A stretch of DNA of 64,000 bases from Hymenobacter tibetensis (GTDB taxonomy: Bacteria > Bacteroidota > Bacteroidia > Cytophagales > Hymenobacteraceae), in contig NZ_CP094669.1 in assembly GCF_022827545.1 (NCBI RefSeq), positions 4,147,001 through 4,211,000 of the forward strand, written 5' to 3'. Shown piece by piece: positions 1 through 9,013 of the stretch; the first letter of the stretch is position 1; each line of letters starts with the position of its first letter. The position numbers and the translations under genes are program-made. Under the pieces are notes generated by a model. That model did not search any database. It was not told the origin of the DNA and saw only the letters and a list, made by a program, of their open reading frames with translations.

Positions 1-1
1 A

Positions 2-886
2 TACATCAACGGAGGCAAGGTGGTAAACCGAGGCTTTGAGCTTGCGGTGAGCGGCACCCCCGTTAAACTGGTCAACAGCCTGACCTGGGACATCAACGCC
101 AATTTCTACGCCAACCGCAATACGGCCACGCTACCGCCCGCTCTGGCCATTATAGCTCAATCCGACGCCTCCGTATCGGATTATGTGCAGGGCGCTGCCT
201 TTCTTGGCAGGCCGCTGGCGGGCATAGCCGGTACCGACTGGGTGCGAGCTCCTGATGGGCAAATCCTGATTGGTGCCAACGGGTATCCTACTGTGAACCC
301 AGCGTTTGTGTATCTCGGCAACCGGGCACCAAAATACACTACGCAGCTTACCAACACGGTTTCCTACAAAGGTCTCGCCCTTACGTTCCTGCTCGATTTC
401 CGCAAGGGCGGCAAAGTGTACAACGGCAACGACCAGTACGCTACGCGCGTGGGCATGAGCGAGCGGACGTTGGACCGTTACAAGCAAATCGTTGTCAATG
501 GGGTTGTGGCCGTGACCAATCCGGATGGCACAACCAGCTACGAGCCCAACGCCCGGCCAGTGGAAGCAACCCAAGCCTATTACCGTGACCAACTAGGCAC
601 GGTAGCGTCGGCCTTTGTTGAGGATGGCTCCTGGACGCGTTTGCGCTACGCTACCTTAAGTTATGCCCTGCCCGCCAAGTGGCTGGGTGGCAGCGCAGGC
701 GTCGTAAAGGGCTTGGAAGTGAGCGTAACGGGCCGCAACCTGGTTCTGCTAACCAACTACTCCGGCGTGGATCCAGAAACGTCGGCCTCGGGCTCTGGTG
801 TGCGTGGCGGCGGCGCAGGCGGCTTCGATTACGGCAGCGTACCCGCTACCCGCGGGGTTGACATGGCCATTCGGGCTACTTTCTAG
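2..886 (+). CDS. SusC/RagA-family TonB-dependent outer membrane transporter (C-terminal part, 5' end outside window)
   Basis: The frame is open from base 2, so the gene enters from the left and about 294 C-terminal residues are present. These are beta-barrel strands: alternating aromatic and polar stretches, the segment LTFLLDFRKGGKVYNG, and a terminal strand ending RATF with a C-terminal Phe, as is usual for SusC barrels. SusC proteins import oligosaccharides or peptides across the outer membrane with a SusD lid, energised by TonB. A SusD gene follows after 33 bases, which fixes the assignment. The plug and the carboxypeptidase-like N-terminal domain are not visible, so the substrate cannot be inferred. 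Confidence 0.92.
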   Translation, partial: YINGGKVVNRGFELAVSGTPVKLVNSLTWDINANFYANRNTATLPPALAIIAQSDASVSDYVQGAAFLGRPLAGIAGTDWVRAPDGQILIGANGYPTVNPAFVYLGNRAPKYTTQLTNTVSYKGLALTFLLDFRKGGKVYNGNDQYATRVGMSERTLDRYKQIVVNGVVAVTNPDGTTSYEPNARPVEATQAYYRDQLGTVASAFVEDGSWTRLRYATLSYALPAKWLGGSAGVVKGLEVSVTGRNLVLLTNYSGVDPETSASGSGVRGGGAGGFDYGSVPATRGVDMAIRATF

Positions 887-919
887 CCTCAGCCTTCTTT
901 TGACTTGCTTACTACCTAT

Positions 920-2455
920 ATGAAAAAGCTAATTTTCCTGCTGTGCCTGGCCCTAAGCGGACCAGCACTGACAAGCTGCGAGAGTTTTCTCGATAAGAAC
1001 ACGGACCCCAACAACCCAACCAGTACTACCCCCAACTTTCTGCTACCCAGTATCATCAGCAACGGGCTGGCTATACAGGGCTTTTCGGCGCTACGCACGG
1101 CGTATATCACGCAGTACGTGGCTGCCCGCGCGGCTGGCGCCGGAGGTGCCGACCAATACGTGCTGACGACTGCCTTCAGCAACGCAACGTTCAACAACAC
1201 CTTCTTTTTGGTGGGGGGCAATATTCCGCCCATGATCAAACTGGCGCAAGAAGAAGGCTCGCCTTATTACGTGGGGGCCGGCAAGATTATGATGGCTCTG
1301 ATCCTGAGCCACGCCACCGATATGCTCGGCGATATTCCTTACCGGGAAGCTTTCCGCGGCGAATTAAACTACACGCCCGTATACGACCCGCAACAACAGC
1401 TGTACGAAGACATCCAAGTGCTCCTAGATGAAGGCATTGCGGAAATGTCGAAGCCAGTTTCTGAAAATAGGCGGCCGTTCTACTCGGCGTTGCCGAGCCC
1501 CAGCGGCGACATCCTCTACCAAGGCGATGTGCAAAAGTGGATTCGGCTGGCGTGGTCGTTGAAAGCCCGGCAGGCCCAGCACCTCACCAAGAAGGCCGGC
1601 CTCTACAACCCTGCCACTGTGCTGGAGTACGCCTCGAAAGGCTTTACCAGTTCCACCGACGATGCACAGCTGCAATTTCAGGTAGCAGTGTCTCCACTGA
1701 TGGGCACCACCAATATCTTTGGTCCTATTCGCAACAACTTCGCTATGGCCACTTACGGGGCCAACTTCTTGAAATTTCTCAATGGGGCTACGTACGCCGG
1801 CGTCATTGACCCTCGCTTGCCCATTATGGCAACCCCTACCAGCACTGGCGCTGACCCTGGCCGGGGCGGCGGACCGCAGCCGCCTACTGCCACCACGGAT
1901 TTCTACAGTTCTTGGTATGCCCGCGACCTAGGCTACGAAGAAATCATTACCTACCACGAGCTGCAGTTTATTAAGGCAGAGGCTGCCTTCCTGGCCAATC
2001 AGAAGGCTACAGCATTGGCCGCCTACCGAGAAGGCATCCGGGCGCACATGGCGAAGATTGGCACGCCCACCGTTAGCACTTCGCCCGCCGTTACTTTTCC
2101 AGGCATCACCGCGGCCCAAATTACCTCTTATCTGAACAGCAGTGCGGTTGCACAAACCGAAGCGCAGTTGGCATCACCCAGCAATCCCACCCTGCCGCAA
2201 GCTATTATGCAACAGAAGTACATTGCTATGTTTTTAAACCCTGAATCGTGGACGGATATGCGGCGCTATGATTTCAGTGCCGAGATATATCCTAACCTGG
2301 TGTATCCGGTTGGGGCCAACACAGTAGCGGCCGGGCAATACCCACGGCGCCTACTACCCGCAGAGCGTGAGGTAGTGCTTAACACAGCTCAAGTAGATAA
2401 AATTGGAGGTCTGGCGCCTGATTTCTTCATCAAGAAAGTATGGTGGGATGAATAG
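920..2455 (+). CDS. SusD/RagB-family nutrient-binding outer membrane lipoprotein
   Basis: 511 residues. The chosen ATG gives a textbook lipoprotein signal (MKKLIFLLCLALSG, lipobox LTSC at about residues 16-19); an upstream in-frame TTG would put extra residues ahead of the signal peptide and is not preferred. After the Cys comes the typical SusD start ESFLDKNTDPNNPT. The central body has SusD-like TPR helices (IRLAWSLKARQAQ) and the late segment QKYIAMFLNPESWTDMRRYDF, a hallmark near the SusD C terminus. SusD caps the SusC channel and binds the ligand at the cell surface. The gene lies 33 bases after SusC and 41 bases before a further lipoprotein, indicating one operon. Confidence 0.95.
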   Translation: MKKLIFLLCLALSGPALTSCESFLDKNTDPNNPTSTTPNFLLPSIISNGLAIQGFSALRTAYITQYVAARAAGAGGADQYVLTTAFSNATFNNTFFLVGGNIPPMIKLAQEEGSPYYVGAGKIMMALILSHATDMLGDIPYREAFRGELNYTPVYDPQQQLYEDIQVLLDEGIAEMSKPVSENRRPFYSALPSPSGDILYQGDVQKWIRLAWSLKARQAQHLTKKAGLYNPATVLEYASKGFTSSTDDAQLQFQVAVSPLMGTTNIFGPIRNNFAMATYGANFLKFLNGATYAGVIDPRLPIMATPTSTGADPGRGGGPQPPTATTDFYSSWYARDLGYEEIITYHELQFIKAEAAFLANQKATALAAYREGIRAHMAKIGTPTVSTSPAVTFPGITAAQITSYLNSSAVAQTEAQLASPSNPTLPQAIMQQKYIAMFLNPESWTDMRRYDFSAEIYPNLVYPVGANTVAAGQYPRRLLPAEREVVLNTAQVDKIGGLAPDFFIKKVWWDE

Positions 2456-2496
2456 TTCTGGCAGCTTTTAATATTTCTCACTGACTCCTCTACACC

Positions 2497-3825
2497 ATGA
2501 TACAACGCTACTTCCCCCACCCCGCTGTGCTGCTCGGTTTGGTGGGTTTGCTGCTCGTCAGCTGCGAAAAAGAAATTGACAGCACTTACGAAGTGCTAGA
2601 CGACAACCGCTTCCCCACCTTGCTCAGCAATGCTCTTCCAACTCTTTCAACTAGGTATGCACCAGGCGAGACTGTTCCTATCGAGCTAAACTTTGCTGCT
2701 CAGGAAGATCCTATACGGGAAATTCGCGTTTTTCAGCGCATTGAGCCAGCCCCCGATTCAGCAGTGGTACAAACCATTGAGGCAAGCCAGGCGGCTTTCT
2801 CGCGCCGTAAGAATGTTGACACGTTAGTAGTAAACTACGTACTGCCAGCCGAGGTCAACAAGTCGCGCGTACGGTTCTCGGCGGTGGTGGTAAGCCAGAA
2901 TGGTCTTACCAAAACCCGCTCCATCAACTTCCGGCTAGCGGAAGCCACGCCTACAGTCCGCATCAATTCAGCTACCAACGTAACATCTCCGCCCAACGGC
3001 ACCCTTGTACGCGGCGACGTTGTACGCTACAATTTGACCCTCAATGCCAACGGCATCAACACGTATCCCGAGCGGCCCGCCGCCCCACCAGCCGTCACCG
3101 CCATCCTCTACAAAGAGCTTGATAGCTTAGTTGTGTACAGGCGGGTGGGAACCGGTATGGAAGAGCGCGACAAAACCCTAACTCGGCGCCTACCCGCTAC
3201 GGGCACGCAAACCGGAGCCCAAACTGTCGTAACGGTTGATGCAGTTCTGCCAACGAGCATGAGTGGCCAATCGGTAGTGTATCGTTTCGAGGCAAAAAGC
3301 CGCTTTCTGGGCACTCCCAATGTTCGAGTTGGTTCGGCTACGGCGGCACCGCTCACCTACGGTATGCCTACCGCATTGGCAGCGCCTCGCACAGCCACAC
3401 TCACGTACACAGGCACTACCGGTGGCGACTTGGCAGCCTTTGACCTGACGAGGTTTGCGGCAGTGCCGGCCGCCGGGCAAGCTAGCAGCAAGGATCTTGC
3501 TATTACCAGCACCGCCAGCAATGCCGTGCGCTTACAAACCCTCAACCCAACCACTGGTACCCCACCCCCTACGCCTACCCGGTTCGTCCGCCTTACTACG
3601 GACGGGGCCGCTGCCTATGCCAACGCTACGCTTAATAGCATCCGACAAACGTTTTTGCTAGCGCCAACAGCCAGCCAGGTGACTACTCTCGACAATGTAG
3701 TGGTAGGCGACGTAGTCATTGCGCGGGTTCGCGGCCTCGACCAGTACGTCATCTTCACCGTAACAGGAGTTAACCGTACTTCCCCTACCGATGTAGCCGT
3801 AACGCTGGCAGTCAAGGCACTTTAG
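2497..3825 (+). CDS. Lipoprotein of unknown function, third gene of the SusCD operon
   Basis: 442 residues with a lipoprotein signal (hydrophobic stretch ending LLLVSC at about residue 23). The mature part is rich in Thr, Val and Ala and reads as beta strands, consistent with Ig-like or other beta-sandwich modules; no catalytic motif is apparent. It follows SusD by 41 bases and is closed by a strong terminator. In SusCD loci the third gene often encodes a surface lipoprotein that binds the same ligand; that role here is inference from position. I do not recognise a named family. Confidence 0.85.
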   Translation: MIQRYFPHPAVLLGLVGLLLVSCEKEIDSTYEVLDDNRFPTLLSNALPTLSTRYAPGETVPIELNFAAQEDPIREIRVFQRIEPAPDSAVVQTIEASQAAFSRRKNVDTLVVNYVLPAEVNKSRVRFSAVVVSQNGLTKTRSINFRLAEATPTVRINSATNVTSPPNGTLVRGDVVRYNLTLNANGINTYPERPAAPPAVTAILYKELDSLVVYRRVGTGMEERDKTLTRRLPATGTQTGAQTVVTVDAVLPTSMSGQSVVYRFEAKSRFLGTPNVRVGSATAAPLTYGMPTALAAPRTATLTYTGTTGGDLAAFDLTRFAAVPAAGQASSKDLAITSTASNAVRLQTLNPTTGTPPPTPTRFVRLTTDGAAAYANATLNSIRQTFLLAPTASQVTTLDNVVVGDVVIARVRGLDQYVIFTVTGVNRTSPTDVAVTLAVKAL

Positions 3826-3837
3826 CACCTATCTGTG

Positions 3838-3892
3838 TTTGTCCAAATAAAAAGGCTCTGCTAATATAGCAGAGCCTTTTTATTTGGACAAA
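3838..3892. terminator. Bidirectional terminator, perfect 26-bp inverted repeat
   Basis: Arms 3838-3863 and 3867-3892 are exact reverse complements around a 3-base loop. The core is AAAAAGGCTCTGC/GCAGAGCCTTTTT, so a U-rich run follows the GC stem on either strand. It sits between convergent genes (lipoprotein ending 3825, GHL10 protein ending 3943) and can stop both. Confidence 0.9.
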
Positions 3893-3942
3893 GCATGGGC
3901 AATACGCGCACAACCTGTTCTTATACCACACCTTGCACCCGC

Positions 3943-5730
3943 TTACCGGCCGCCAAAGATTCGCTGGAAGAAGCCGCGCTTTTTCCGGGGCTTAACCTTG
4001 GTTTTGATTTTGGTGACGCTGCCTGGTGAAGTGGTAGTGCGCGTGGTAGCACGAGTGGTGGTTGGGCGGGGCACGGGCCGCGTAACGGGCGCAGTAGCTA
4101 CGGGCGGTACGGCGGGCGGCATAGGTGCTGGCGTGGTGGAGGCCTGTGCTACAATGATTTCAACCGGGCGGCCAGTGGTGCGCACATTCACGGGGCGGCT
4201 TTCATTGTGCAGCCGGTCCACGGCGGTGAGGTAATAGGCATACCCGAGGCCAGGGCGGGCAGTGGTATCAACGTATACTAGGCCGGTGCCGGGCCGGGGG
4301 CGCAGCACGGTCAGGATGTGGCGCGGGTCGTCGGGGCTAGGCGCTTCGGTTGAGGCGAAACGGTAGAGTACATAGTAGGCGGCTTGGTCGCCATCGGGGG
4401 CAACGGGCGCGGGCTGCCAGGTGAGCGTATTGGCTTTGGGGGCCGCAGTGAGCACCAAGTTTTGGGCGGGGAGTGGTGGCATGGCATCCAGCCACGGCAT
4501 AGTGGGCACCAGGGCCGGGTAGCGGAACAGGTTCAGGCGCAGGGAATCGGCGGCGTGCCGGGGGTTGGAAATCAACGATTTCGAGCTGAAAAATACGCTT
4601 CCCTGCACATCGGCGGGGAAAGTACGGTTGAGGCGCACCTGCCGGGGCAATTCCCGGGTGCCCAGCCAGGCTGTGTCGCGGCGGCTGGTTTCCAGCATGC
4701 GGTAAGCACCCTGCCCAATGTAGAGGTGCCGCCCAAATCGGTTGCGCGACCACCATTCCAACAGCACTGGATAGGCGGCCACCTTAAAGCTGCTGCTCCA
4801 ATACAGCTGCGGCAAGATGTAATCAACCCAGCCCTGGCGCGTCCATTCGCGGGCATCGGCGTACAGGCCCGAGTAGCCTTCAAAAGCAGAAGTGGCCGAG
4901 CCCTCCGGGTCGTTGCGCTGGTTCATCCACACCCCGAACGGCGACACCCCAAATTTCACCCACCGCTTGGTGTGCTGAATGGAGTCGTGCAGGTCTCGGA
5001 TAAGCACGTTCACGTTTTGGCGGCGCCAGTTCGGTACGCTGAGGTTGTCGGGGTTGAACTGCGCGTAGGCCATTTCATCATGAATGACCTGTCCCGCTTC
5101 CGGGTACGGGTAGAAGTAGTCGTCGAAGTGCACGCCGTCGATGTCGTAGCGGCGCACCACATCCATGATAATGCGGTTGATGTACTGGCGCACTTCCGGC
5201 AACCCAGGGTTGTAGAGCAACTTGCCCGCATAGCGCAGAAACCACTCCGGGTGCTGCCGAAACGGATGGTTGGGAGCCAGCCGGCGCGTAACAGAATCCA
5301 TGGAAGCGCGGTACGGGTTAAACCAGGCGTGGAATTCCATGCCACGGTTGTGAGCCTCCTCGATAAGGAAGGGCAAGGGGTCGTAGTTGGGGCTGGGTGC
5401 CTTGCCCTGGGTACCCGTCAGCCACCGGCTCCACGGCTCATAGCTGCTCTGGTAGAAAGCATCCGACGCGGGCCGCACCTGCACAAACACGGCGTTGATA
5501 CCGTTGCGCTGCTGCTGATCCAGCATGCGGCGGTACTCGCGGCGCTGCTGCTCGGGGGTAAGATTGCGGGAACTAGGCCAGTCAATGTTCTCTACGGTGG
5601 CAATCCAAACGCCGCGTAGTTCGCGTTTGGGGGGCACATCGGCAAGGGCGGGGCGCGCAGAAACGGCCAGTAGGCCTACAATGGAAACAAAAAAAGCAAG
5701 AAGCCGGCCGGCGGCAAACAAATGGGACAT
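3943..5730 (-). CDS. GHL10 (DUF187/YngK-type) family glycoside hydrolase, secreted
   Basis: 595 residues from the ATG at 5730; a possible ATG nine codons upstream would only lengthen the region before the signal peptide. A signal peptide ending near SARPALA precedes the GHL10 start PKRELRGVWIATVENIDWPS. Family motifs visible are AVFVQVRPASDAFYQS, EFHAWFNPYRAS, DGVHFDDYFYPYP and VDYILPQLYW, carrying the acidic and aromatic residues of the predicted TIM-barrel active site. An FnIII-like segment follows (about residues 425-525), then a Pro/Thr-rich linker and a very basic tail (KPRKKRGFFQRIFGG). The family is thought to act on glycans, possibly cell-wall derived; the substrate here is unknown. 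First of a run of minus-strand genes. Confidence 0.9.
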   Translation of the reverse strand: MSHLFAAGRLLAFFVSIVGLLAVSARPALADVPPKRELRGVWIATVENIDWPSSRNLTPEQQRREYRRMLDQQQRNGINAVFVQVRPASDAFYQSSYEPWSRWLTGTQGKAPSPNYDPLPFLIEEAHNRGMEFHAWFNPYRASMDSVTRRLAPNHPFRQHPEWFLRYAGKLLYNPGLPEVRQYINRIIMDVVRRYDIDGVHFDDYFYPYPEAGQVIHDEMAYAQFNPDNLSVPNWRRQNVNVLIRDLHDSIQHTKRWVKFGVSPFGVWMNQRNDPEGSATSAFEGYSGLYADAREWTRQGWVDYILPQLYWSSSFKVAAYPVLLEWWSRNRFGRHLYIGQGAYRMLETSRRDTAWLGTRELPRQVRLNRTFPADVQGSVFFSSKSLISNPRHAADSLRLNLFRYPALVPTMPWLDAMPPLPAQNLVLTAAPKANTLTWQPAPVAPDGDQAAYYVLYRFASTEAPSPDDPRHILTVLRPRPGTGLVYVDTTARPGLGYAYYLTAVDRLHNESRPVNVRTTGRPVEIIVAQASTTPAPMPPAVPPVATAPVTRPVPRPTTTRATTRTTTSPGSVTKIKTKVKPRKKRGFFQRIFGGR

Positions 5731-5798
5731 CAGCACGAAAAGGGAATCAAGCTGCAAATTAGCGCCTCCTCGCCGGATATCACTACTGTTTTGGTTGG

Positions 5799-6053
5799 CT
5801 AAGAACTACTTGCCACCGCAATACCGTTGCGCCGCACCACAAACCCAATCTGGAATAACCCGCTGAGCAGATTCACTTCATAGACTACATTGGTACCGTC
5901 TTCCACCACCGTGAAGATGTGAGGACTGACAAACAGGAAGCTTTTCTTGTCGGATACAACCTGCCCATTGTACGTAATTCTTTCCCGGCCGTTCCAGTAG
6001 CTGACCTCGATATCGACGCGGTGCCCGTGAGTATCTACAGTGATTTTTTTCAT
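5799..6053 (-). CDS. Small hypothetical protein, 84 residues
   Basis: Starts MKKITVDTHGHRVDIEV and consists largely of predicted beta strands with a YWNGRERITYNGQ turn; ends VRRNGIAVASSS. No signal peptide or membrane helix. It lies 68 bases upstream of the GHL10 gene and 82 bases downstream of ddpX on the same strand. I do not recognise the family. Coding is supported by a regular amphipathic pattern, a clean ATG and the fit between neighbours. Confidence 0.7.
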   Translation of the reverse strand: MKKITVDTHGHRVDIEVSYWNGRERITYNGQVVSDKKSFLFVSPHIFTVVEDGTNVVYEVNLLSGLFQIGFVVRRNGIAVASSS

Positions 6054-6135
6054 GCGCTGCCTTGCCGCTTGAGCCTAATAGTGCCTGAATATAGACGAAT
6101 ACCTGGCCTTCTTCAAACGCTAACTTCATCTGCAA

Positions 6136-6789
6136 CTACTTAGTGGTCAACGCAGAGAACGGAATATCCAGTAAGTCAAACTCAGCCCACCGCGCAAAGT
6201 CGAAGTGCCACCACTCCGCCGGGTAGTTCACGAAATGGAACGCTGCCATAGTATCCAGCAACAACGTGCGGTTGCGGCGCGCCTCGGCTGATACGGGCTC
6301 GTAGGTGGCATGGGCGGCGGGTGTCAGATCATCGAAAGCCGTGGGCATGCGTAACGGCTGACCGGTAGCATCCACCAGCGCCACATCCACGGAGCAGCCG
6401 CGGTTGTGCCGGGAGCCGCGCCACGGTGGGGCCGCGTAGGTTTCGTCTTGGATCTGCTCCCAGAACTGCACCGTCACGCTGTACGGCCGGTAGGCATCGA
6501 ACACCACTAACCCCACGCCATGCACGGCTAAGGCAGCTTGCACCTGCTGCAACGCCTCGGCTGCGGGGGCACGCAGAAACGCTGCGGCCGTCGGGTATAG
6601 GGCCTCGCCTAGCACATTGGAAGTTGTGGCGTAACGAATGTCAAGCTGAATATTAGGAATTGCATCCCGCAGGTTTACTAGCTTGGTTTCGGGGTGTAGG
6701 TGAACTTGTTGCCAGTAAACGGCCACGTCAGTAACTACCGCCAAGCCATAGGCATTGGGCAATGGTGAGGCGAAGGCAGTAGGTGTCAT
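6136..6789 (-). CDS. ddpX: D-alanyl-D-alanine dipeptidase (VanX/DdpX family, zinc)
   Basis: 217 residues, the usual length for DdpX. Zinc and catalytic residues are in place: the SRHNRGCSVD motif with His128 and Asp135, and AEWWHF with Glu192 and His195. Before these comes FDAYRP, the conserved Arg-bearing segment of the family, and the N-terminal region reads IQLDIRYATTSNVLG as in VanX proteins. It cleaves D-Ala-D-Ala, either salvaged from peptidoglycan turnover or, in vancomycin-resistant bacteria, to deplete the precursor. No vanH or vanA partner is nearby, so a turnover role is more likely. Its ATG overlaps the stop of the upstream serine hydrolase (ATGA), implying translational coupling. 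Confidence 0.93.
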   Translation of the reverse strand: MTPTAFASPLPNAYGLAVVTDVAVYWQQVHLHPETKLVNLRDAIPNIQLDIRYATTSNVLGEALYPTAAAFLRAPAAEALQQVQAALAVHGVGLVVFDAYRPYSVTVQFWEQIQDETYAAPPWRGSRHNRGCSVDVALVDATGQPLRMPTAFDDLTPAAHATYEPVSAEARRNRTLLLDTMAAFHFVNYPAEWWHFDFARWAEFDLLDIPFSALTTK

Positions 6790-8087
6790 GGCGCGTCCTC
6801 CCCTACTACATTGTAGTTGAGCTGAAACCGGCTAAGGTTGGCCGGGTGGCGGCGTGGGCGTTGCCGCTCGTAATTGTACACTGCCTGGCCTAAATCGCGC
6901 AGGAAAGGGAAGCCAATGGTGCCGTAGTCATACTGGTCGTCGTTGAGCACGCCATCGGCATTCACGTAGATCACCGCCGAGAGCAGAAACTCCACGCCGT
7001 GCTCGAAATCCACTACGTAGGCGTTGTCAATCAGAAATCCGTAGGCCTGCCCGATTTTGTTGAACGCCCGCACCCCCGACGGCAACGGCGCGATACCCCC
7101 ACCTCCCAGCAGAAACTTGGCGTAGGTATCAGGGTAATGCGCGGTGTCGTAGCGGGGCGCCAGGCTTTCGCGCGGCAGCATGGACAGGTAGCGATACAGA
7201 AAGCGGTAATCTGCTTCGGCCAGCGCAAACCGGTGCTTGCCGGGCGTGGCTTCCGGAAATAGCAGAGCGCGCAACACCTGCTGTTGCTCGGCTAACGAAA
7301 AGTTGTTTTTGGCGCCGAAATCCAACGGCCCTTCTATCCGTTTGTTGCCCTGCATATAGGCCCGGCCAATGCGGAAATCTTGCGCCGTTAGTTTGGGCAG
7401 TGGCTGGTTGTTGTAGGCGGAAGGCTGCACGTACAGCGGCTGCGTGAGGGCCGTATCGGCGTAGAATGCTAGCGGGTTGGTGTGGCGCGACCCGGGTTCC
7501 TCGTCCCCAACCGAAAGCCGATGAATCAGGCGGCTGTTCCGCAGGCCAAGCTGGCGCAACCCCTTGTTCAGTTCCTGCTGCCCCACAAATTCATACAGCC
7601 GGTTATACGCATCGTTGTCGCTCACCAACAGCACCTTGCGCACATACTGCCCAATGCTAGCTCGGCCGGAGGCTGCCGATGAATCCCGCAGAACGCGGGT
7701 TTGGCCAGCGAAGGCGGAATCGAGCCGTAGTGGCGAAGCTGCCGTTAGGGCGGGCACCTGGGCGCGCAGGCTTCGTAGCTTTGCCAGCGCCAACGCCGCA
7801 GTCGGCAACTTCACGGTACTGGCCGGATAAAAATACTGCCGCCCCGAAGCGCCGTACCGGTACGTGCGAAAGTGCGGTTTTCCGGCCGCATCACGGTTGA
7901 TTTGGGTATACAAAATCTGGACCCGATACGCAGCCGGGTCGCGCATCACCCGCCCAAACCGGCTGGTATCGGCCCCAAGCAAGCGGGGCATTGGATTGCC
8001 GCCGCGCTGGCCCAGCACCGTGGCTGGGAGCAGCAGTACGCTTGCCACAAGCAATTTCGCACTCGTCTGACATAGAAAACCCCTCAT
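6786..8087 (-). CDS. Serine hydrolase, class A beta-lactamase-like fold, secreted
   Basis: 433 residues with a signal peptide (LLVASVLLLPATVLG). The SxxK motif is STVK (Ser90, Lys93) and the second motif is SDN (Ser156 onward); a KIG triad in FNKIGQAYGF stands where beta-lactamases have KTG. The protein is longer than a typical class A enzyme (about 290 residues), so a generic serine hydrolase or peptidase is a safer call than a resistance beta-lactamase. It overlaps ddpX by four bases, suggesting a shared role in handling cell-wall peptides. The start codon lies inside a stem (8080-8123), which is unusual. Confidence 0.85.
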   Translation of the reverse strand: MRGFLCQTSAKLLVASVLLLPATVLGQRGGNPMPRLLGADTSRFGRVMRDPAAYRVQILYTQINRDAAGKPHFRTYRYGASGRQYFYPASTVKLPTAALALAKLRSLRAQVPALTAASPLRLDSAFAGQTRVLRDSSAASGRASIGQYVRKVLLVSDNDAYNRLYEFVGQQELNKGLRQLGLRNSRLIHRLSVGDEEPGSRHTNPLAFYADTALTQPLYVQPSAYNNQPLPKLTAQDFRIGRAYMQGNKRIEGPLDFGAKNNFSLAEQQQVLRALLFPEATPGKHRFALAEADYRFLYRYLSMLPRESLAPRYDTAHYPDTYAKFLLGGGGIAPLPSGVRAFNKIGQAYGFLIDNAYVVDFEHGVEFLLSAVIYVNADGVLNDDQYDYGTIGFPFLRDLGQAVYNYERQRPRRHPANLSRFQLNYNVVGEDAP

Positions 8088-8123
8088 AGGTTGGAAAGAT
8101 AGTTTCTTCTCACCTATGAGGGG
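8080..8123 (-). terminator. Terminator-like hairpin that includes the serine hydrolase start codon
   Basis: Arms 8080-8091 and 8112-8123 (CCCCTCATAGGT / ACCTATGAGGGG) are perfect complements around a 20-base loop. On the minus strand the stem is followed by TTTTC, so it can terminate transcription from the small gene ending at 8188. The ATG of the downstream serine hydrolase (8087-8085) is within the stem. Confidence 0.65.
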
Positions 8124-8187
8124 CTTTGTACTTCGATGCGCACAGCTAGCTCACTTTTGTTGCAAAGCTACTGCTGTGGGGCGCGCC

Positions 8188-8469
8188 TTATTCGGCGCCT
8201 TGGTCTTCTTTGGTAGGACTGCCGTCGGAGGCGGCATCAGCACCGCCTTCCATACCATTAGTTTGGCTGGCATTGCCGTACTCGCCCCGAATGCCCGATC
8301 CGTCACCCATGTTTTCCTGGGTGCTGGTAGCTTCAGGGTTGCCGCTCGCATTGGGGTCCGGATCATCGTGGCCAGGAATACGGCCGCCGGTGCTTAGTTG
8401 GCCAGCCTGGTGCTCGGCGGCTTCTTTTTGCTGCTTATCTGACGTGGGGTCTGGCTGATTGTTTGCCAT
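8188..8469 (-). CDS. Small disordered acidic protein, 93 residues
   Basis: Starts MANNQPDPTSDKQQKEAAEH; almost free of hydrophobic residues and rich in Gly, Asn, Asp, Ser, Thr and Gln, hence probably disordered and soluble. No Cys, no signal peptide and no recognised domain. A second low-complexity protein of the same type lies 85 bases upstream on the same strand. Such proteins are sometimes stress-related, but nothing in the sequence proves this. Confidence 0.65.
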   Translation of the reverse strand: MANNQPDPTSDKQQKEAAEHQAGQLSTGGRIPGHDDPDPNASGNPEATSTQENMGDGSGIRGEYGNASQTNGMEGGADAASDGSPTKEDQGAE

Positions 8470-8554
8470 GATGAAGTGGGAATAATAAAGGTGAGAGAGG
8501 AAATATGGTCTGGCAGAAGAGCAACAGTCAATGTGCCCGTCGCTGCGGGAGCGG

Positions 8555-8860
8555 CTACAGATTCACTTTGCCGGTTTCGCCGCCCGATACGCCGGTGCCG
8601 CTGCTGGTGGTGTTGCCACCTACGTCGCCATCCTTGGCGTTGCCGGGCGCATCGTAGTTGGGCGCACCTGACCGGACGCGGGCCCCTTTGATTTCCTGGC
8701 CGCCTTCGGTGCCGCCGCTACCCGAGTTGTCGTCGGCGTTGTTGCCGGTATCGGGTCCGCCGGAAGCTTGGCGGCCTTCCGGCTGGCGCTGGTCGGACTG
8801 GGAACTGCTGGCTTCTGGGAGGTTGCTGGCGTCGATGGGTTTTTCGGTTGGCTGATCCAT
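8555..8860 (-). CDS. Small disordered Gly/Ser/Asn-rich protein, 101 residues
   Basis: I chose the ATG at 8860 (MDQPTEKPIDASNLPEA), which begins the biased composition; an upstream ATG at 8947 adds an Arg-rich stretch unlike the rest. The body is Gly, Ser, Asn, Asp and Gln rich, ending GVSGGETGKVNL. Composition matches the neighbouring 93-residue protein though the sequences do not align clearly. Function unknown. Confidence 0.6.
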   Translation of the reverse strand: MDQPTEKPIDASNLPEASSSQSDQRQPEGRQASGGPDTGNNADDNSGSGGTEGGQEIKGARVRSGAPNYDAPGNAKDGDVGGNTTSSGTGVSGGETGKVNL

Positions 8861-9013
8861 AGCTAGGAATAGTTGGGTTGAGAGAACGGGGAAAGAGCGG
8901 TAAGAGGCTATACGCGGCTCCGGCCGGCGCGTTGGCCGAGGGCGCATGGTAGTGCCGGGGCTTTTGCTGAACTTGGGGGTCGATTCTTTCTCTATACTGC
9001 GTTTAGGCCTGTT

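Noticed and set aside
4384..5619. 411-codon plus-strand open frame
   Set aside because: Antisense of the GHL10 gene; the minus strand has clear domains, signal peptide and motifs, while this frame shows none.
6136..8087. A vancomycin-resistance or beta-lactam-resistance locus
   Set aside because: DdpX and a class A-like fold are present, but there is no vanH, vanA or regulator, and the hydrolase is too long and has KIG in place of KTG.
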